Below the pieces are notes generated by a model. It was not told the origin of the DNA and did not search any database. It saw nothing but the letters and a program-made list of their open reading frames with translations. Both the position numbers and the translations under genes were made by a program. Positions 17,873 to 25,719 of a stretch of 64,000 nucleotides of DNA are shown here, piece after piece. Location of the stretch: NCBI GenBank assembly GCA_002862805.1, contig PKEA01000016.1, positions 62,001 through 126,000 on the forward strand, written 5' to 3'. Source of the DNA: Flavobacteriaceae bacterium. Lineage in GTDB: Bacteria > Bacteroidota > Bacteroidia > Flavobacteriales > Flavobacteriaceae. Each line of letters opens with the position of its first letter. The first letter of the stretch is position 1.

Positions 17873-17879
17873 TTTGCAA

Positions 17880-18602
17880 TTACATTTTGTGAATAATAAA
17901 AATACAAGGTCGGTTATGAAAATCGACCTTTTGTTTTTTCCAGTCGTTAACTGTTTTTGTTTTAATAAATTCGGTAGGCAATGTAATATCACAAGCAATA
18001 CATAAATGAGTATTTCCATTTAAATTTGCTAATAAATCCTCAATTAATTTATTGTTTCTATAAGGAGTTTCAATAAATAATTGTGATTGATTTTTTTCTT
18101 GAGATAGTCTTTCAAAATCTTTCAAAGCTTTTTTCTTTTCTCCTTTTTCAATAGGTAAGTAGCCGTTAAAAGCAAAACTTTGGCCATTCATTCCACTTGC
18201 CATCATGGCTAATAAAATTGAGCTAGGACCAACTAACGGTACAACTTGAATTCCTTTGTCGTGCGCAATTTTTACAATTGCAGCGCCAGGATCAGCAACT
18301 CCAGGACAACCCGCTTCACTCATAAGACCAATATTATAACCGTCAAAAATTGGTTTTATGAATTCATTAAATTCACTCTCTTCTGTTCGTTTATTTAATA
18401 TCGAAATTTTTAAACTAGGTTGTTTTTTATCAGGGTTTACACTTTTAATAAACTTTCTTGCGGTTTTTTCATTTTCAACAATATAATGATCTATAAAGTC
18501 AATACTTCTTTTGATGGTTTGCGGTAAAACATCATCGGGAATCATTTCTCCTAAAGTAGTTGGGATTAAATATAATTTTCCGTGTAAAGAGATAGGTTTC
18601 AT
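17880..18602 (-). CDS. Tetrapyrrole-methylase-fold SAM methyltransferase (RsmI-like)
   Basis: A SAM-dependent methyltransferase of the TP-methylase fold, related to RsmI, which methylates 16S rRNA C1402 at the 2'-O position. Visible marks are the N-terminal GKLYLIPTTLG, the GLMSEAGCPGVADPGA motif and LVGPSSILLAMMASGMNGQSF. At 240 residues it lacks the C-terminal domain of classical RsmI, as is usual for the short Bacteroidota form, so the exact rRNA target is inferred. Its start overlaps the phosphatase stop by 4 bp (ATGA) in the dnaA-phosphatase-methylase cluster. Confidence 0.87.
   Translation of the reverse strand: MKPISLHGKLYLIPTTLGEMIPDDVLPQTIKRSIDFIDHYIVENEKTARKFIKSVNPDKKQPSLKISILNKRTEESEFNEFIKPIFDGYNIGLMSEAGCPGVADPGAAIVKIAHDKGIQVVPLVGPSSILLAMMASGMNGQSFAFNGYLPIEKGEKKKALKDFERLSQEKNQSQLFIETPYRNNKLIEDLLANLNGNTHLCIACDITLPTEFIKTKTVNDWKKQKVDFHNRPCIFIIHKM
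17906..17939 (+). terminator. Terminator for the muramidase-like gene, inside the convergent CDS
   Basis: AAGGTCGGTT pairs with AATCGACCTT (one G.T wobble) over a 5-base loop and is followed by TTGTTTTTT on the + strand. It lies in the last codons of the opposing methyltransferase gene. Confidence 0.75.
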
Positions 18603-19051
18603 ATCATTATTTTTTTAGCGATGTTACTGCAAGCTTCGTCAAGCATGTTGTATACTTTTTCAAATCCATCATTTTGTCCGTAATAAGGATCAGGAACATC
18701 TTTATTTTCGTTAGGATAAAGCTCGTTTAAGATTAAATGAACTTTGCTTTTAGCATTTTCATTAGGGGCTAATTGAAGTATGTCTTTTAAATTAGAATTA
18801 TCCATTGCGTAAATAATGTCAAAGTCAGCAAAATCATTTTTGGTAAATTTTCGAGCTCTTTGATTGGTAATGTCTAATCCATTTTTATTAGCAATTTCAA
18901 TAGAACGTTTGTCTGGTAATTCTCCGGCGTGCCATCCGCCAGTTCCGGCTGAGTCAACAATAAAATTATTTGATAGTTTTGAACGTAGAATACCTTCTGC
19001 CAATGGAGATCGGCAAATGTTTCCTAAACAAACCATTAAAATTTTTGTCAT
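18599..19051 (-). CDS. Low-molecular-weight protein-tyrosine phosphatase
   Basis: A cytoplasmic phosphatase of the LMW-PTP family. The P-loop is CLGNICRS, with nucleophile Cys8, Cys13, Arg14 and Ser15 at the extreme N-terminus, and the general-acid loop is VPDPYYGQNDGF near residue 120. Length is 150 residues, standard for the family. Such enzymes often counteract bacterial tyrosine kinases in polysaccharide export, but no kinase or capsule gene adjoins it here. It starts immediately after the dnaA stop and overlaps the downstream methyltransferase by 4 bp, so the three genes probably share a transcript. Confidence 0.94.
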   Translation of the reverse strand: MTKILMVCLGNICRSPLAEGILRSKLSNNFIVDSAGTGGWHAGELPDKRSIEIANKNGLDITNQRARKFTKNDFADFDIIYAMDNSNLKDILQLAPNENAKSKVHLILNELYPNENKDVPDPYYGQNDGFEKVYNMLDEACSNIAKKIMI

Positions 19052-20479
19052 TTATAAGGATAACTTTTTGTTGATGTCGTCAACAAACTTTCTAAATTGT
19101 TTATCAGTAGTTACTAAATTATCTACTGTTTTACAAGCGTGTAATACAGTTGCGTGATCTCTATCGCCAATTTGTGAGCCAATATTAGCTAAAGAAGATT
19201 TAGTGAACTTTTTAGCAAAAAACATAGCTAATTGTCTAGCTTGTACAACGTGTCTTTTTCTTGTTTTAGATTGTAAAATTTCAAGGTCTAATTGAAAATA
19301 ATCTGAAACTACTTTTTGAATATAGTCAATCGATATTTCACGTTTTACATTTTTAACAAACTTTTCAACAACTTGTTTGGCAAGTTCAATTGTTACTTCC
19401 TTCTTATTAAAAGAAGATTGAGCAATTAAAGAAATGATTGCGCCTTCAAGTTCTCTAACATTACTTTTTATGTTTTTGGCTACATATTCGATAATGTCTT
19501 CAGGGATTTCTACTCCGTCTCTATAAAGTATATTCTTTAAAATAGAAATACGTGTTTCAAAATCTGGTTGATGAAGTTCAGCTGAAAGTCCCCATTTAAA
19601 TCTCGACAATAAACGTTGTTCAATGTCTTGCATGTCGACAGGTGCTTTGTCAGATGTTAAAATTACTTGTTTTCCGTTTTGGTGTAAGTAATTGAATATG
19701 TGAAAGAAAACGTCTTGTGTTCCTGTTTTTCCTGATAAAAATTGAACATCATCAATGATTAATACATCAATTAATTGATAAAAATGAATAAAATCATTTC
19801 TCGTGTTCTTTTTAACAGAATCTATATATTGTTGTGTAAATATCTCGGCTGAAATATATAACACTGTTTTTTCTGGATGTTTATCTTTAATTTCAACACC
19901 AATAGCGTGCGCTAAATGTGTTTTACCTAATCCAACACCTCCAAATATTAAAAGTGGATTAAATGAGGTTCCGCCAGGTTTATTTGCTACTGCAAATCCT
20001 GCGCTTCGCGCTAATCTATTTGAATCACCTTCTAAAAAATTATCAAAACTATAATTTGCATTAAGTTGAGATTCAATTTTAAGGTTTCTAATTCCAGGAA
20101 TTATAAAAGGATTTTTTAATTCTGGATTCTTATTTGCAATTGGAACGTCAACTTCTTGAGTTTTTACCGCTTGTCTGTTTGTACTTGGAATTTGTTCAGT
20201 AAATGGAAGTTTATTGCCATAAGTGTTCTCCATTTTAATTTTATACAATAACTTTGCGTTAGAACCAAGTTCTTTTGTAAGAGCAACTTTTAATAACTTA
20301 ACATAGTGTTCTTCTAGCCATTCGTAGAAAAATTTACTAGGAACTTGAATATATAATGCATTTTCTGTTAATTCAACTGATTGAATAGGTTCAAACCATG
20401 TTTTATAGGCTTGTTCCTGAATATTGTCTTTGATAAAAGACAAACAGTTGTTCCATACAGATTGTGCAGTTTTGCTCAT
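19052..20479 (-). CDS. dnaA: Chromosomal replication initiator protein DnaA
   Basis: The AAA+ initiator that binds DnaA boxes at oriC and opens the duplex. Domain I (about 1-75) is followed by a linker, the AAA+ domain with Walker A FGGVGLGKT (179-187) and Walker B VLIIDDVQFL, and the C-terminal DNA-binding domain with the DnaA signature GDRDHATVLHACKTV. At 475 residues it is full length. It heads a minus-strand cluster with the phosphatase and the methyltransferase. The AT-rich upstream gap and the divergent thioesterase gene fit an origin neighbourhood. Confidence 0.98.
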   Translation of the reverse strand: MSKTAQSVWNNCLSFIKDNIQEQAYKTWFEPIQSVELTENALYIQVPSKFFYEWLEEHYVKLLKVALTKELGSNAKLLYKIKMENTYGNKLPFTEQIPSTNRQAVKTQEVDVPIANKNPELKNPFIIPGIRNLKIESQLNANYSFDNFLEGDSNRLARSAGFAVANKPGGTSFNPLLIFGGVGLGKTHLAHAIGVEIKDKHPEKTVLYISAEIFTQQYIDSVKKNTRNDFIHFYQLIDVLIIDDVQFLSGKTGTQDVFFHIFNYLHQNGKQVILTSDKAPVDMQDIEQRLLSRFKWGLSAELHQPDFETRISILKNILYRDGVEIPEDIIEYVAKNIKSNVRELEGAIISLIAQSSFNKKEVTIELAKQVVEKFVKNVKREISIDYIQKVVSDYFQLDLEILQSKTRKRHVVQARQLAMFFAKKFTKSSLANIGSQIGDRDHATVLHACKTVDNLVTTDKQFRKFVDDINKKLSL

Positions 20480-20675
20480 ATATACTGTTTTATAATTTTT
20501 TTTAAGGTTAGTACTAGTTATCTTACAAAGAATTCAGACTATTCGTTCTTTTTATTTGGGAGAACAAATATGTGAACAAATTTCATTAAAAAAAAATCAA
20601 ATGGCTATTGATTTTTAAAAAATAAAATTGTAAACATAAATTATAATTTAAAATACTAATATAATATATTTTTTT
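20480..20675. other. dnaA upstream region, candidate replication origin
   Basis: This 196-bp AT-rich gap separates divergent dnaA and thioesterase genes. It contains one near-match to a DnaA box on the minus strand (TTGTTCACA, one mismatch from TTATnCACA) at about 20571-20580, and a long A/T run toward the thioesterase. The number of boxes is too low to call an origin firmly from this gap alone. Confidence 0.3.
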
Positions 20676-21077
20676 ATGAAAGAATTTCAATTTAACGTAA
20701 GAGTTAGATATGCAGAAACTGATCAAATGGGAGTGGTTTATCATGGTAATTATGCTCAGTATTTTGAAATGGGAAGAGTGGAATGGCTAAGGAATATGGG
20801 GGTTTCTTACAAATGGATGGAAGATAATGGTGTAATGTTGCCAGTTGTGTCTTTGTCAATGGATTATAAAAAACCTGCTAGATATGATGATGTGTTGACT
20901 GTTAAAACAATTTTTAAAAGTCAGACTTCAGTTAAGATAGAATTTGACTATGAAATCTATAATGAAAAAGAGGAGTTGTTAACAATTGGTTACTCAATGT
21001 TGGTGTTTGTTAACATGAAAACGGGTAGGCCAACTTTGCCTCCTGAATATGTTTTAGATTGTTTGAAAAAGATATAA
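20676..21077 (+). CDS. Acyl-CoA thioesterase, hot-dog fold (YbgC/FadM type)
   Basis: A hot-dog-fold thioesterase hydrolysing acyl-CoA or acyl-ACP thioesters. The opening motif VRYAETDQMGVVYHGNYAQYF, with the catalytic Asp and the helix His-Gly-Asn-Tyr, places it in the 4-hydroxybenzoyl-CoA thioesterase/YbgC subgroup. The strands around SVKIEFDYEIYN complete the fold at 133 residues. It is divergent from dnaA and ends directly against the convergent YigZ-family gene with no gap. Substrate chain length is not inferable. Confidence 0.9.
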   Translation: MKEFQFNVRVRYAETDQMGVVYHGNYAQYFEMGRVEWLRNMGVSYKWMEDNGVMLPVVSLSMDYKKPARYDDVLTVKTIFKSQTSVKIEFDYEIYNEKEELLTIGYSMLVFVNMKTGRPTLPPEYVLDCLKKI

Positions 21078-21695
21078 TTATTCTTTTTCGGAAATATCGA
21101 TTTCATAAATTGATTGAAATGCTTCATAAATATTTTGAGCATTGTTTTTACGAATGGCAATTTCAATTTCACATGACATTTCCATCTTTTGATTTATGAT
21201 GTCGATATTTTTTTCTTTGATTACTCTCATTACTTTATTCATGTTGATATAATCAAATTTTATGATGTAATGAATGTCTATTGTTTTTTCAACAATTTCT
21301 GCAGTTTCTAAAACCATTTGTGCGGCAGTTTTATAAGCAGAAATTAATCCACCTACACCAAGTTTTACACCACCAAAATAACGAACAACTACAATTAGTA
21401 CATTGGTAACTTCAAATGATTGAATTTGACCATAAATAGGCATTCCTGCGCTATTGTTGGGTTCGCCGTCATCATTTGCTCTATAGTTTATGTTTTCTGT
21501 GCCTATTTGGTATGCATAACACCAATGTCTTGCTGAGTGATGTTCTTTTTTTAATTCTTCAATATGGGTTTTTACCTCTTCTTCATTTGTTACTGGAAAT
21601 GCGTATCCATAAAACTTACTGTTCTTTTCTTTGAATAAAGCAGGCTCTGGTGAAGTTATTATTGTTTTGTAAGTATCTTTATTTAAATCGTCCAT
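21078..21695 (-). CDS. YigZ/IMPACT family protein
   Basis: A member of the UPF0029/IMPACT family (E. coli YigZ), whose biochemical role in bacteria is not settled. Residues about 20-120 hold the conserved fold with KFYGYAFPV, HSARHWCYAY, the NDDGEPNNSAGMPI motif and VRYFGGVKLGVGGLI; a C-terminal ferredoxin-like domain follows. All family motifs are intact in 205 residues. It lies 1 bp downstream of the DMT transporter and belongs to the minus-strand run ribD-HAD-DMT-YigZ. Confidence 0.92.
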   Translation of the reverse strand: MDDLNKDTYKTIITSPEPALFKEKNSKFYGYAFPVTNEEEVKTHIEELKKEHHSARHWCYAYQIGTENINYRANDDGEPNNSAGMPIYGQIQSFEVTNVLIVVVRYFGGVKLGVGGLISAYKTAAQMVLETAEIVEKTIDIHYIIKFDYINMNKVMRVIKEKNIDIINQKMEMSCEIEIAIRKNNAQNIYEAFQSIYEIDISEKE

Positions 21696-21696
21696 T

Positions 21697-22554
21697 TTAT
21701 TTGGTAACTAAGAAAACTGCTATAATTGCAAGTAAAATTCCTACAAAATTCTGTCTTTTAATTTTCTCATTAAAAATTAGTAAACTAAAAATAGTAGTCA
21801 GTAAAATTACACCTATATTTATTAATGTAAAAATTGTAGCGCTTTCAATATTTTTATTTTGTAATGCTTTAATTAAATAATACATTGAAAAATAGTTAGG
21901 AACACCTAATATTATTCCTGCTAAAATATTTTTGCCTTTAATTTTATTTTCTTCTTTAAAACTTTTAACTATAAAAAAAAGTATTCCAAAAATAAAAGCA
22001 AAAATAAAGGTGAAAGAGGCAAAAACACTAGCTTCGTCTTTTTTTACATAATGATATTGTATGTAATTCATACTTGTATCTATAATTCCAGCGCCCAAAA
22101 AAAGCAGTGTAGGTAAAGTATAATTTGACGTTTGTATTGCTCCACTTTCTTTTTTGGAGGTAAAATATACAGCTAACAATGCTATTATTATCCCTGTTAA
22201 TTTACTAATGCCTAAATTTTCGTGAAATACAATAATTCCAAACATAATAGGGATAATCATTGCCATTTTACTTGACACTGACGCTACTGATATTCCATTA
22301 ACTTGAGTGGTTTTTCCTAGTATATTAAACACACAAATAAACATAAACCCTAAAAATATAGAACCAATTAACCAAGGTGCAGAAAGTAATTCTGAAATTG
22401 ATAAATGAATTGGACTTATGATATAGCCAACAAAAAAAGCAATAACATAATTAAATATGATTGCTTGTAAGGTGTTGATATTGTATTTAACGAATAATTT
22501 AAATATTAAATATAAAAAACTCGAGAAAAGTATAGCGAGTAATAAATTAAGCAT
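21697..22554 (-). CDS. EamA/DMT-superfamily transporter
   Basis: An inner-membrane permease of the drug/metabolite transporter superfamily, with ten predicted transmembrane helices across 285 residues arranged as two EamA repeats. The first repeat ends near LLAVYFTSKKESG and the second closes with FVGILLAIIAVFLVTK. The substrate is unknown. The gene overlaps the preceding HAD hydrolase by 8 bp, indicating coupled translation in the ribD-HAD-DMT-YigZ run. Confidence 0.88.
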   Translation of the reverse strand: MLNLLLAILFSSFLYLIFKLFVKYNINTLQAIIFNYVIAFFVGYIISPIHLSISELLSAPWLIGSIFLGFMFICVFNILGKTTQVNGISVASVSSKMAMIIPIMFGIIVFHENLGISKLTGIIIALLAVYFTSKKESGAIQTSNYTLPTLLFLGAGIIDTSMNYIQYHYVKKDEASVFASFTFIFAFIFGILFFIVKSFKEENKIKGKNILAGIILGVPNYFSMYYLIKALQNKNIESATIFTLINIGVILLTTIFSLLIFNEKIKRQNFVGILLAIIAVFLVTK

Positions 22555-23158
22555 AAACCGTTTTTAATTTATCTAAGAGTTGTGTTACGTCTTCGGTTTG
22601 CGGATTTATATGCCAAGTTTGTATTCCAATATTTTTCGCACTTTTAATATTATCTTCGTTGTCGTCTACAAAAAATGTTTTCTTAGGAGCTAGATTGTGA
22701 TTGTTTAATATGAATTTAAACGCCTTTTCATCTGGTTTTCTTAATTTGATATCATAAGAAAAATATACTTTATCAAAGCAACTGTAAAAATCTCTTGCGA
22801 AAGATTGACCAACTAAATGTTCAAACTTATCTATATGAGTTTGATCTGTATTGCTTAAAAGAAAAAGACGATATCTTGTAGATAATAGTTGAAGAAATTC
22901 AAGTCGTTCTAAAGGAAAATCGATTAAAATGGAATTCCATGCATTTCTAATATCGGATAATTCTGCATTTGGAATGTGTTTTTGTATGCCAGAAATAAAC
23001 TCAAGTTCGTCTACTTTTCCTACTTCATATTTAATGTTTAATTCTTGAAGTTCTTTGTTCCAATCTTTTAATCCTAGTTTTTTTAATTCTCTAGTTGTAG
23101 CTTCTTTATCTAAGTTGATAAAAACATCTCCAAAGTCAAATAGTATAGCTTCAATCAT
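22547..23158 (-). CDS. HAD-IA family hydrolase
   Basis: A haloacid-dehalogenase-like phosphohydrolase. Motif I is LFDFGDVFINLD with the nucleophilic Asp, motif II is FLLSNTDQTH, motif III includes the Lys in KLRKPDEKAF, and motif IV is TFFVDDNEDNIKSAK. The alpha-helical cap lies between motifs I and II, as in subclass IA. Placement after ribD is suggestive because riboflavin synthesis needs a HAD phosphatase for the pyrimidine phosphate intermediate, but this is only context; many HAD-IA enzymes act elsewhere. It overlaps ribD and the transporter by 8 bp each. Confidence 0.88.
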   Translation of the reverse strand: MIEAILFDFGDVFINLDKEATTRELKKLGLKDWNKELQELNIKYEVGKVDELEFISGIQKHIPNAELSDIRNAWNSILIDFPLERLEFLQLLSTRYRLFLLSNTDQTHIDKFEHLVGQSFARDFYSCFDKVYFSYDIKLRKPDEKAFKFILNNHNLAPKKTFFVDDNEDNIKSAKNIGIQTWHINPQTEDVTQLLDKLKTVYA

Positions 23159-24194
23159 AATTTCTTACGGTTTTTAGTTTGTCGTTAATTATAATAAAAT
23201 TGTGGTTACTACCTAATTCAAGTTTTGGGGCTTTAACTCCATTTAGGAACTTAATATTATTTGAGAAAATTCGTGCTTCATCCCATAAATTTTGATTTAT
23301 AAAGGATTGAATGGTTTGTGTTCCTCCTTCAATTATTATAGATTGAATATTTTCAGAATACAAGTATTTAAGTAAATTTTCAGCAAAATTATTATCAAAT
23401 ATAATATTTTTATAAATAATATTTGTTTTTTTTGTTAAAATGACATTGTTTGTAATGATTATTGTTTTTGTTTTTTGATTTTTTATTTGAAAAGATTCGT
23501 CAATTTTATTATTTCTATCAAAAGCAACTCTTATTGGATTTTGGCCAAAAAAATCTCGTGCTTCTAAACTTGGATTGTCTTCTAAAACAGTTTTAGTTCC
23601 TACAAGTATAGCTTGTTCTTCGGTTCTCCATTTATGAACGAGTTGACGAGAATATTGATTGGTAATCCAAACAGGTTTCTTTTCGTCTTTTTCTAACGGA
23701 GCAATAAATCCATCTTGAGTTTCTGCCCATTTTAAAATGATAAAAGGACGTTTTTTTTCGTGAAAAGTAAAAAAGCGTTTATTCAATTCTTTACATTCTT
23801 TTTCTAAAACACCTAAAGTAATTTTTGCGCCAGATTCCATTAGTTTTTTAATACCGTTTCCAGCAACTTTTGCAAAAGAATCAATGGTTCCAATGACTAC
23901 ATTTGGAATTTTATGATAACTAATTAAATCGGCGCATGGAGGTGTTTTTCCAAAATGGCTACAGGGTTCGAGACTAACATAAATGGTTGATTTAGAAAGT
24001 AATGTTTTGTCTTTTACAGAGTTTATGGCATTCACTTCGGCATGAGCTTCTCCTGCTTTTTGGTGCCAACCTTCTCCAATTATTTTTCCTTTATAAACAA
24101 TAACACTGCCTACAAGCGGGTTTGGATAAGTTGTCCCTAATCCGTTTTTTGCCAATTGAATGCAACGAGCCATGTATTTTTCGTGCGTAGTCAT
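23151..24194 (-). CDS. ribD: Bifunctional riboflavin deaminase/reductase RibD
   Basis: Catalyses the second and third steps of riboflavin synthesis: deamination of the diaminopyrimidine and NADPH-dependent reduction of the ribosyl side chain. The N-terminal deaminase domain has the zinc ligands His51 and catalytic Glu53 (HAEVNAI), Cys78 (EPCSH) and Cys87 (PPCAD). The C-terminal reductase domain starts near residue 145 (RPFIILKWAETQDGFI) and includes SIIIEGGTQTIQSF. At 347 residues both domains are complete. The HAD gene overlaps its 3' end by 8 bp. Confidence 0.96.
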   Translation of the reverse strand: MTTHEKYMARCIQLAKNGLGTTYPNPLVGSVIVYKGKIIGEGWHQKAGEAHAEVNAINSVKDKTLLSKSTIYVSLEPCSHFGKTPPCADLISYHKIPNVVIGTIDSFAKVAGNGIKKLMESGAKITLGVLEKECKELNKRFFTFHEKKRPFIILKWAETQDGFIAPLEKDEKKPVWITNQYSRQLVHKWRTEEQAILVGTKTVLEDNPSLEARDFFGQNPIRVAFDRNNKIDESFQIKNQKTKTIIITNNVILTKKTNIIYKNIIFDNNFAENLLKYLYSENIQSIIIEGGTQTIQSFINQNLWDEARIFSNNIKFLNGVKAPKLELGSNHNFIIINDKLKTVRNYD

Positions 24195-24275
24195 TTTACA
24201 AAAGTAGTATTTTTAAGATAGGTTTACTGTATCATGTTTTCAATTTGTTTACTTTTACGTTTCAATTTATAAAAT

Positions 24276-24752
24276 ATGTTGATTAGAGAAATCCAACAAA
24301 AAGATAATAAACAAATTGCACATGTAATTCGAGAAATTTTCCATGAATTAGATGCGCCAAAAGTGGGTACTGCTTATGCTGATCCTATTTTAGATACTTT
24401 ATTTGAAGTGTATCAAGACAAAAGAACTAAATATTTCGTAGTTGAAAAGAACGGAATTGTTGTTGGCGGTTGCGGAATTGCTCCTTTAGAAAACGGAGAT
24501 GCTTCTGTTTGTGAATTGCAAAAAATGTACTTTTCTTCTGAAATTAGAGGAACGGGTTATGCAGAATTGATAATTGAAAAATGTTTGAATTTTGCCAAAG
24601 AAACAGGTTTTGAAATGTGCTATTTAGAAACGCTTTCGTTTATGACTGCTGCACAAAAATTGTATAAGAGAATTGGTTTTGAGAATATTGATGGACCAAT
24701 GGGAAACACAGGTCATAACAGTTGCCAAGTTTGGATGACTAAAAAATTATAG
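24276..24752 (+). CDS. GNAT-family N-acetyltransferase
   Basis: An acetyl-CoA-dependent acetyltransferase with motif A around ELQKMYFSSEIRGTGYAELI, containing the R-G-x-G-Y/A pyrophosphate loop, and the C-terminal YKRIGFENIDGPMGNTGH segment typical of this Flavobacterium family. Its stop codon abuts the prmC ATG, so the two are probably coupled. The substrate is unknown; a role in amino-acid or small-molecule acetylation is possible. Length is 158 residues. Confidence 0.87.
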   Translation: MLIREIQQKDNKQIAHVIREIFHELDAPKVGTAYADPILDTLFEVYQDKRTKYFVVEKNGIVVGGCGIAPLENGDASVCELQKMYFSSEIRGTGYAELIIEKCLNFAKETGFEMCYLETLSFMTAAQKLYKRIGFENIDGPMGNTGHNSCQVWMTKKL

Positions 24753-25664
24753 ATGATAATAAAAGAATTAAAAACATATTTTTTTGATGAATTAATTGAA
24801 ATTCATGGTCAAGATGAAGTCGAGAGTTTCTTTTTCATCTTAACCGAATATTTACATGGATTAAAACGAATTGATTTGGCTTTGGTTCCTAATTTTGAAA
24901 TTTCTAAAGAAGAGGTTCGAAAATGGGAAACTATAATCTCAGAATTAAAAACCGAAAAACCCATTCAATATATCATTGGTGAAACGTGGTTTTATGATTC
25001 AAAATTCTACGTTAACGAACATACTTTAATTCCTCGTCCCGAAACGGAAGAACTAGTCGATTGGATTGTGGAAAGTCAAAAGTCAAAAGTCAAAAGTCAA
25101 AAGATTGACCAAGATGATGTCATATCCAGCGGAGTCGAGATGCAAATCTTAGATATCGGAACAGGAACAGGTTGTATTCCAATTTCAATTAAAAAAAATA
25201 TTCCACAAGCAGAAGTTTTTGCCATTGATATTTCAGAAGAAGCTTTGAAAGTAGCAAAGCGAAACGCTGTTGAAAATAATGTAGAAGTAAATTTCATTCT
25301 TCAGAACATTTTAGAAGTTGAAAAATTATCAATTATCAATTATCAATTGCCAATTAAATTCGATGTAATCGTTTCAAATCCACCATACGTTCGAAATCTT
25401 GAAAAACAAGAAATTAAAAAAAACGTTTTAGAATATGAGCCACATTTAGCTTTGTTTGTAGAAGATAATGATGCTTTACTTTTTTATAGAAAAATTGCGC
25501 AATTGGCAAAAGAAAGCTTAACAGAAAACGGACAATTGTTTTTTGAAATCAATCAGTATTTAGGCAAAGAAACGGTTGAATTATTGGAACAATTAGGTTT
25601 TAAAAACATTGAACTACAAAAAGATATTTACGGAAATGACAGAATGATAAAATGTAATTTATAG
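24753..25664 (+). CDS. prmC: Release-factor glutamine methyltransferase PrmC, with repeat-derived insertions
   Basis: Methylates the Gln of the GGQ motif in peptide-chain release factors. The N-terminal helical domain (1-80) leads into TLIPRPETEELVDWIV, the SAM-binding LDIGTGTGCIPISIKK and the substrate motif VSNPPYVRN. All motifs are present. Two features are odd. A low-complexity linker of about 23 residues between WIVE and the SAM motif is encoded by a heptamer tandem array plus a dispersed-repeat fragment, and a second heptamer array encodes part of the segment before KFDVIVSNPPY. The frame is open at the present copy numbers. It directly follows the GNAT gene. Confidence 0.93.
   Translation: MIIKELKTYFFDELIEIHGQDEVESFFFILTEYLHGLKRIDLALVPNFEISKEEVRKWETIISELKTEKPIQYIIGETWFYDSKFYVNEHTLIPRPETEELVDWIVESQKSKVKSQKIDQDDVISSGVEMQILDIGTGTGCIPISIKKNIPQAEVFAIDISEEALKVAKRNAVENNVEVNFILQNILEVEKLSIINYQLPIKFDVIVSNPPYVRNLEKQEIKKNVLEYEPHLALFVEDNDALLFYRKIAQLAKESLTENGQLFFEINQYLGKETVELLEQLGFKNIELQKDIYGNDRMIKCNL
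25072..25103. repeat. Heptanucleotide tandem array (AAAGTCA)n in prmC
   Basis: There are four full copies of AAAGTCA and a partial fifth, in frame inside the prmC coding region. It encodes the SQKSKVKSQK linker. Confidence 0.95.
25118..25142 (+). repeat. Fragment resembling a Flavobacterium dispersed repeat
   Basis: TGTCATATCCAGCGGAGTCG followed by AGATG resembles a widespread Flavobacterium intergenic element of the type TGTCATnTCGAGCGnAGTCG. I recognise this from memory only. It is translated as part of prmC. Confidence 0.5.
25325..25356. repeat. Heptanucleotide tandem array (AATTATC)n in prmC
   Basis: Three perfect AATTATC units plus AATTGCC and a partial unit, in frame in prmC and encoding SIINYQLPI. 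Confidence 0.9.
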
Positions 25665-25683
25665 TTAATTATGAATTATAATT

Positions 25684-25718
25684 TCACTAATCACTAATCA
25701 CTAATCACTAATCACTAA
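25684..25718. repeat. Heptanucleotide tandem array (TCACTAA)5
   Basis: Five perfect TCACTAA units fill most of the gap between the convergent prmC and ABC permease genes, ending 1 base before the permease stop codon. Confidence 0.95.
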
Positions 25719-25719
25719 T

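Noticed and set aside
17828-18019. Small minus-strand gene overlapping the muramidase and methyltransferase genes
   Set aside because: Overlaps two well-supported genes, and the composition is that of an antisense shadow.
25072-25103. CRISPR array in prmC
   Set aside because: Units are 7 bases long with no spacers; this is a simple tandem repeat.
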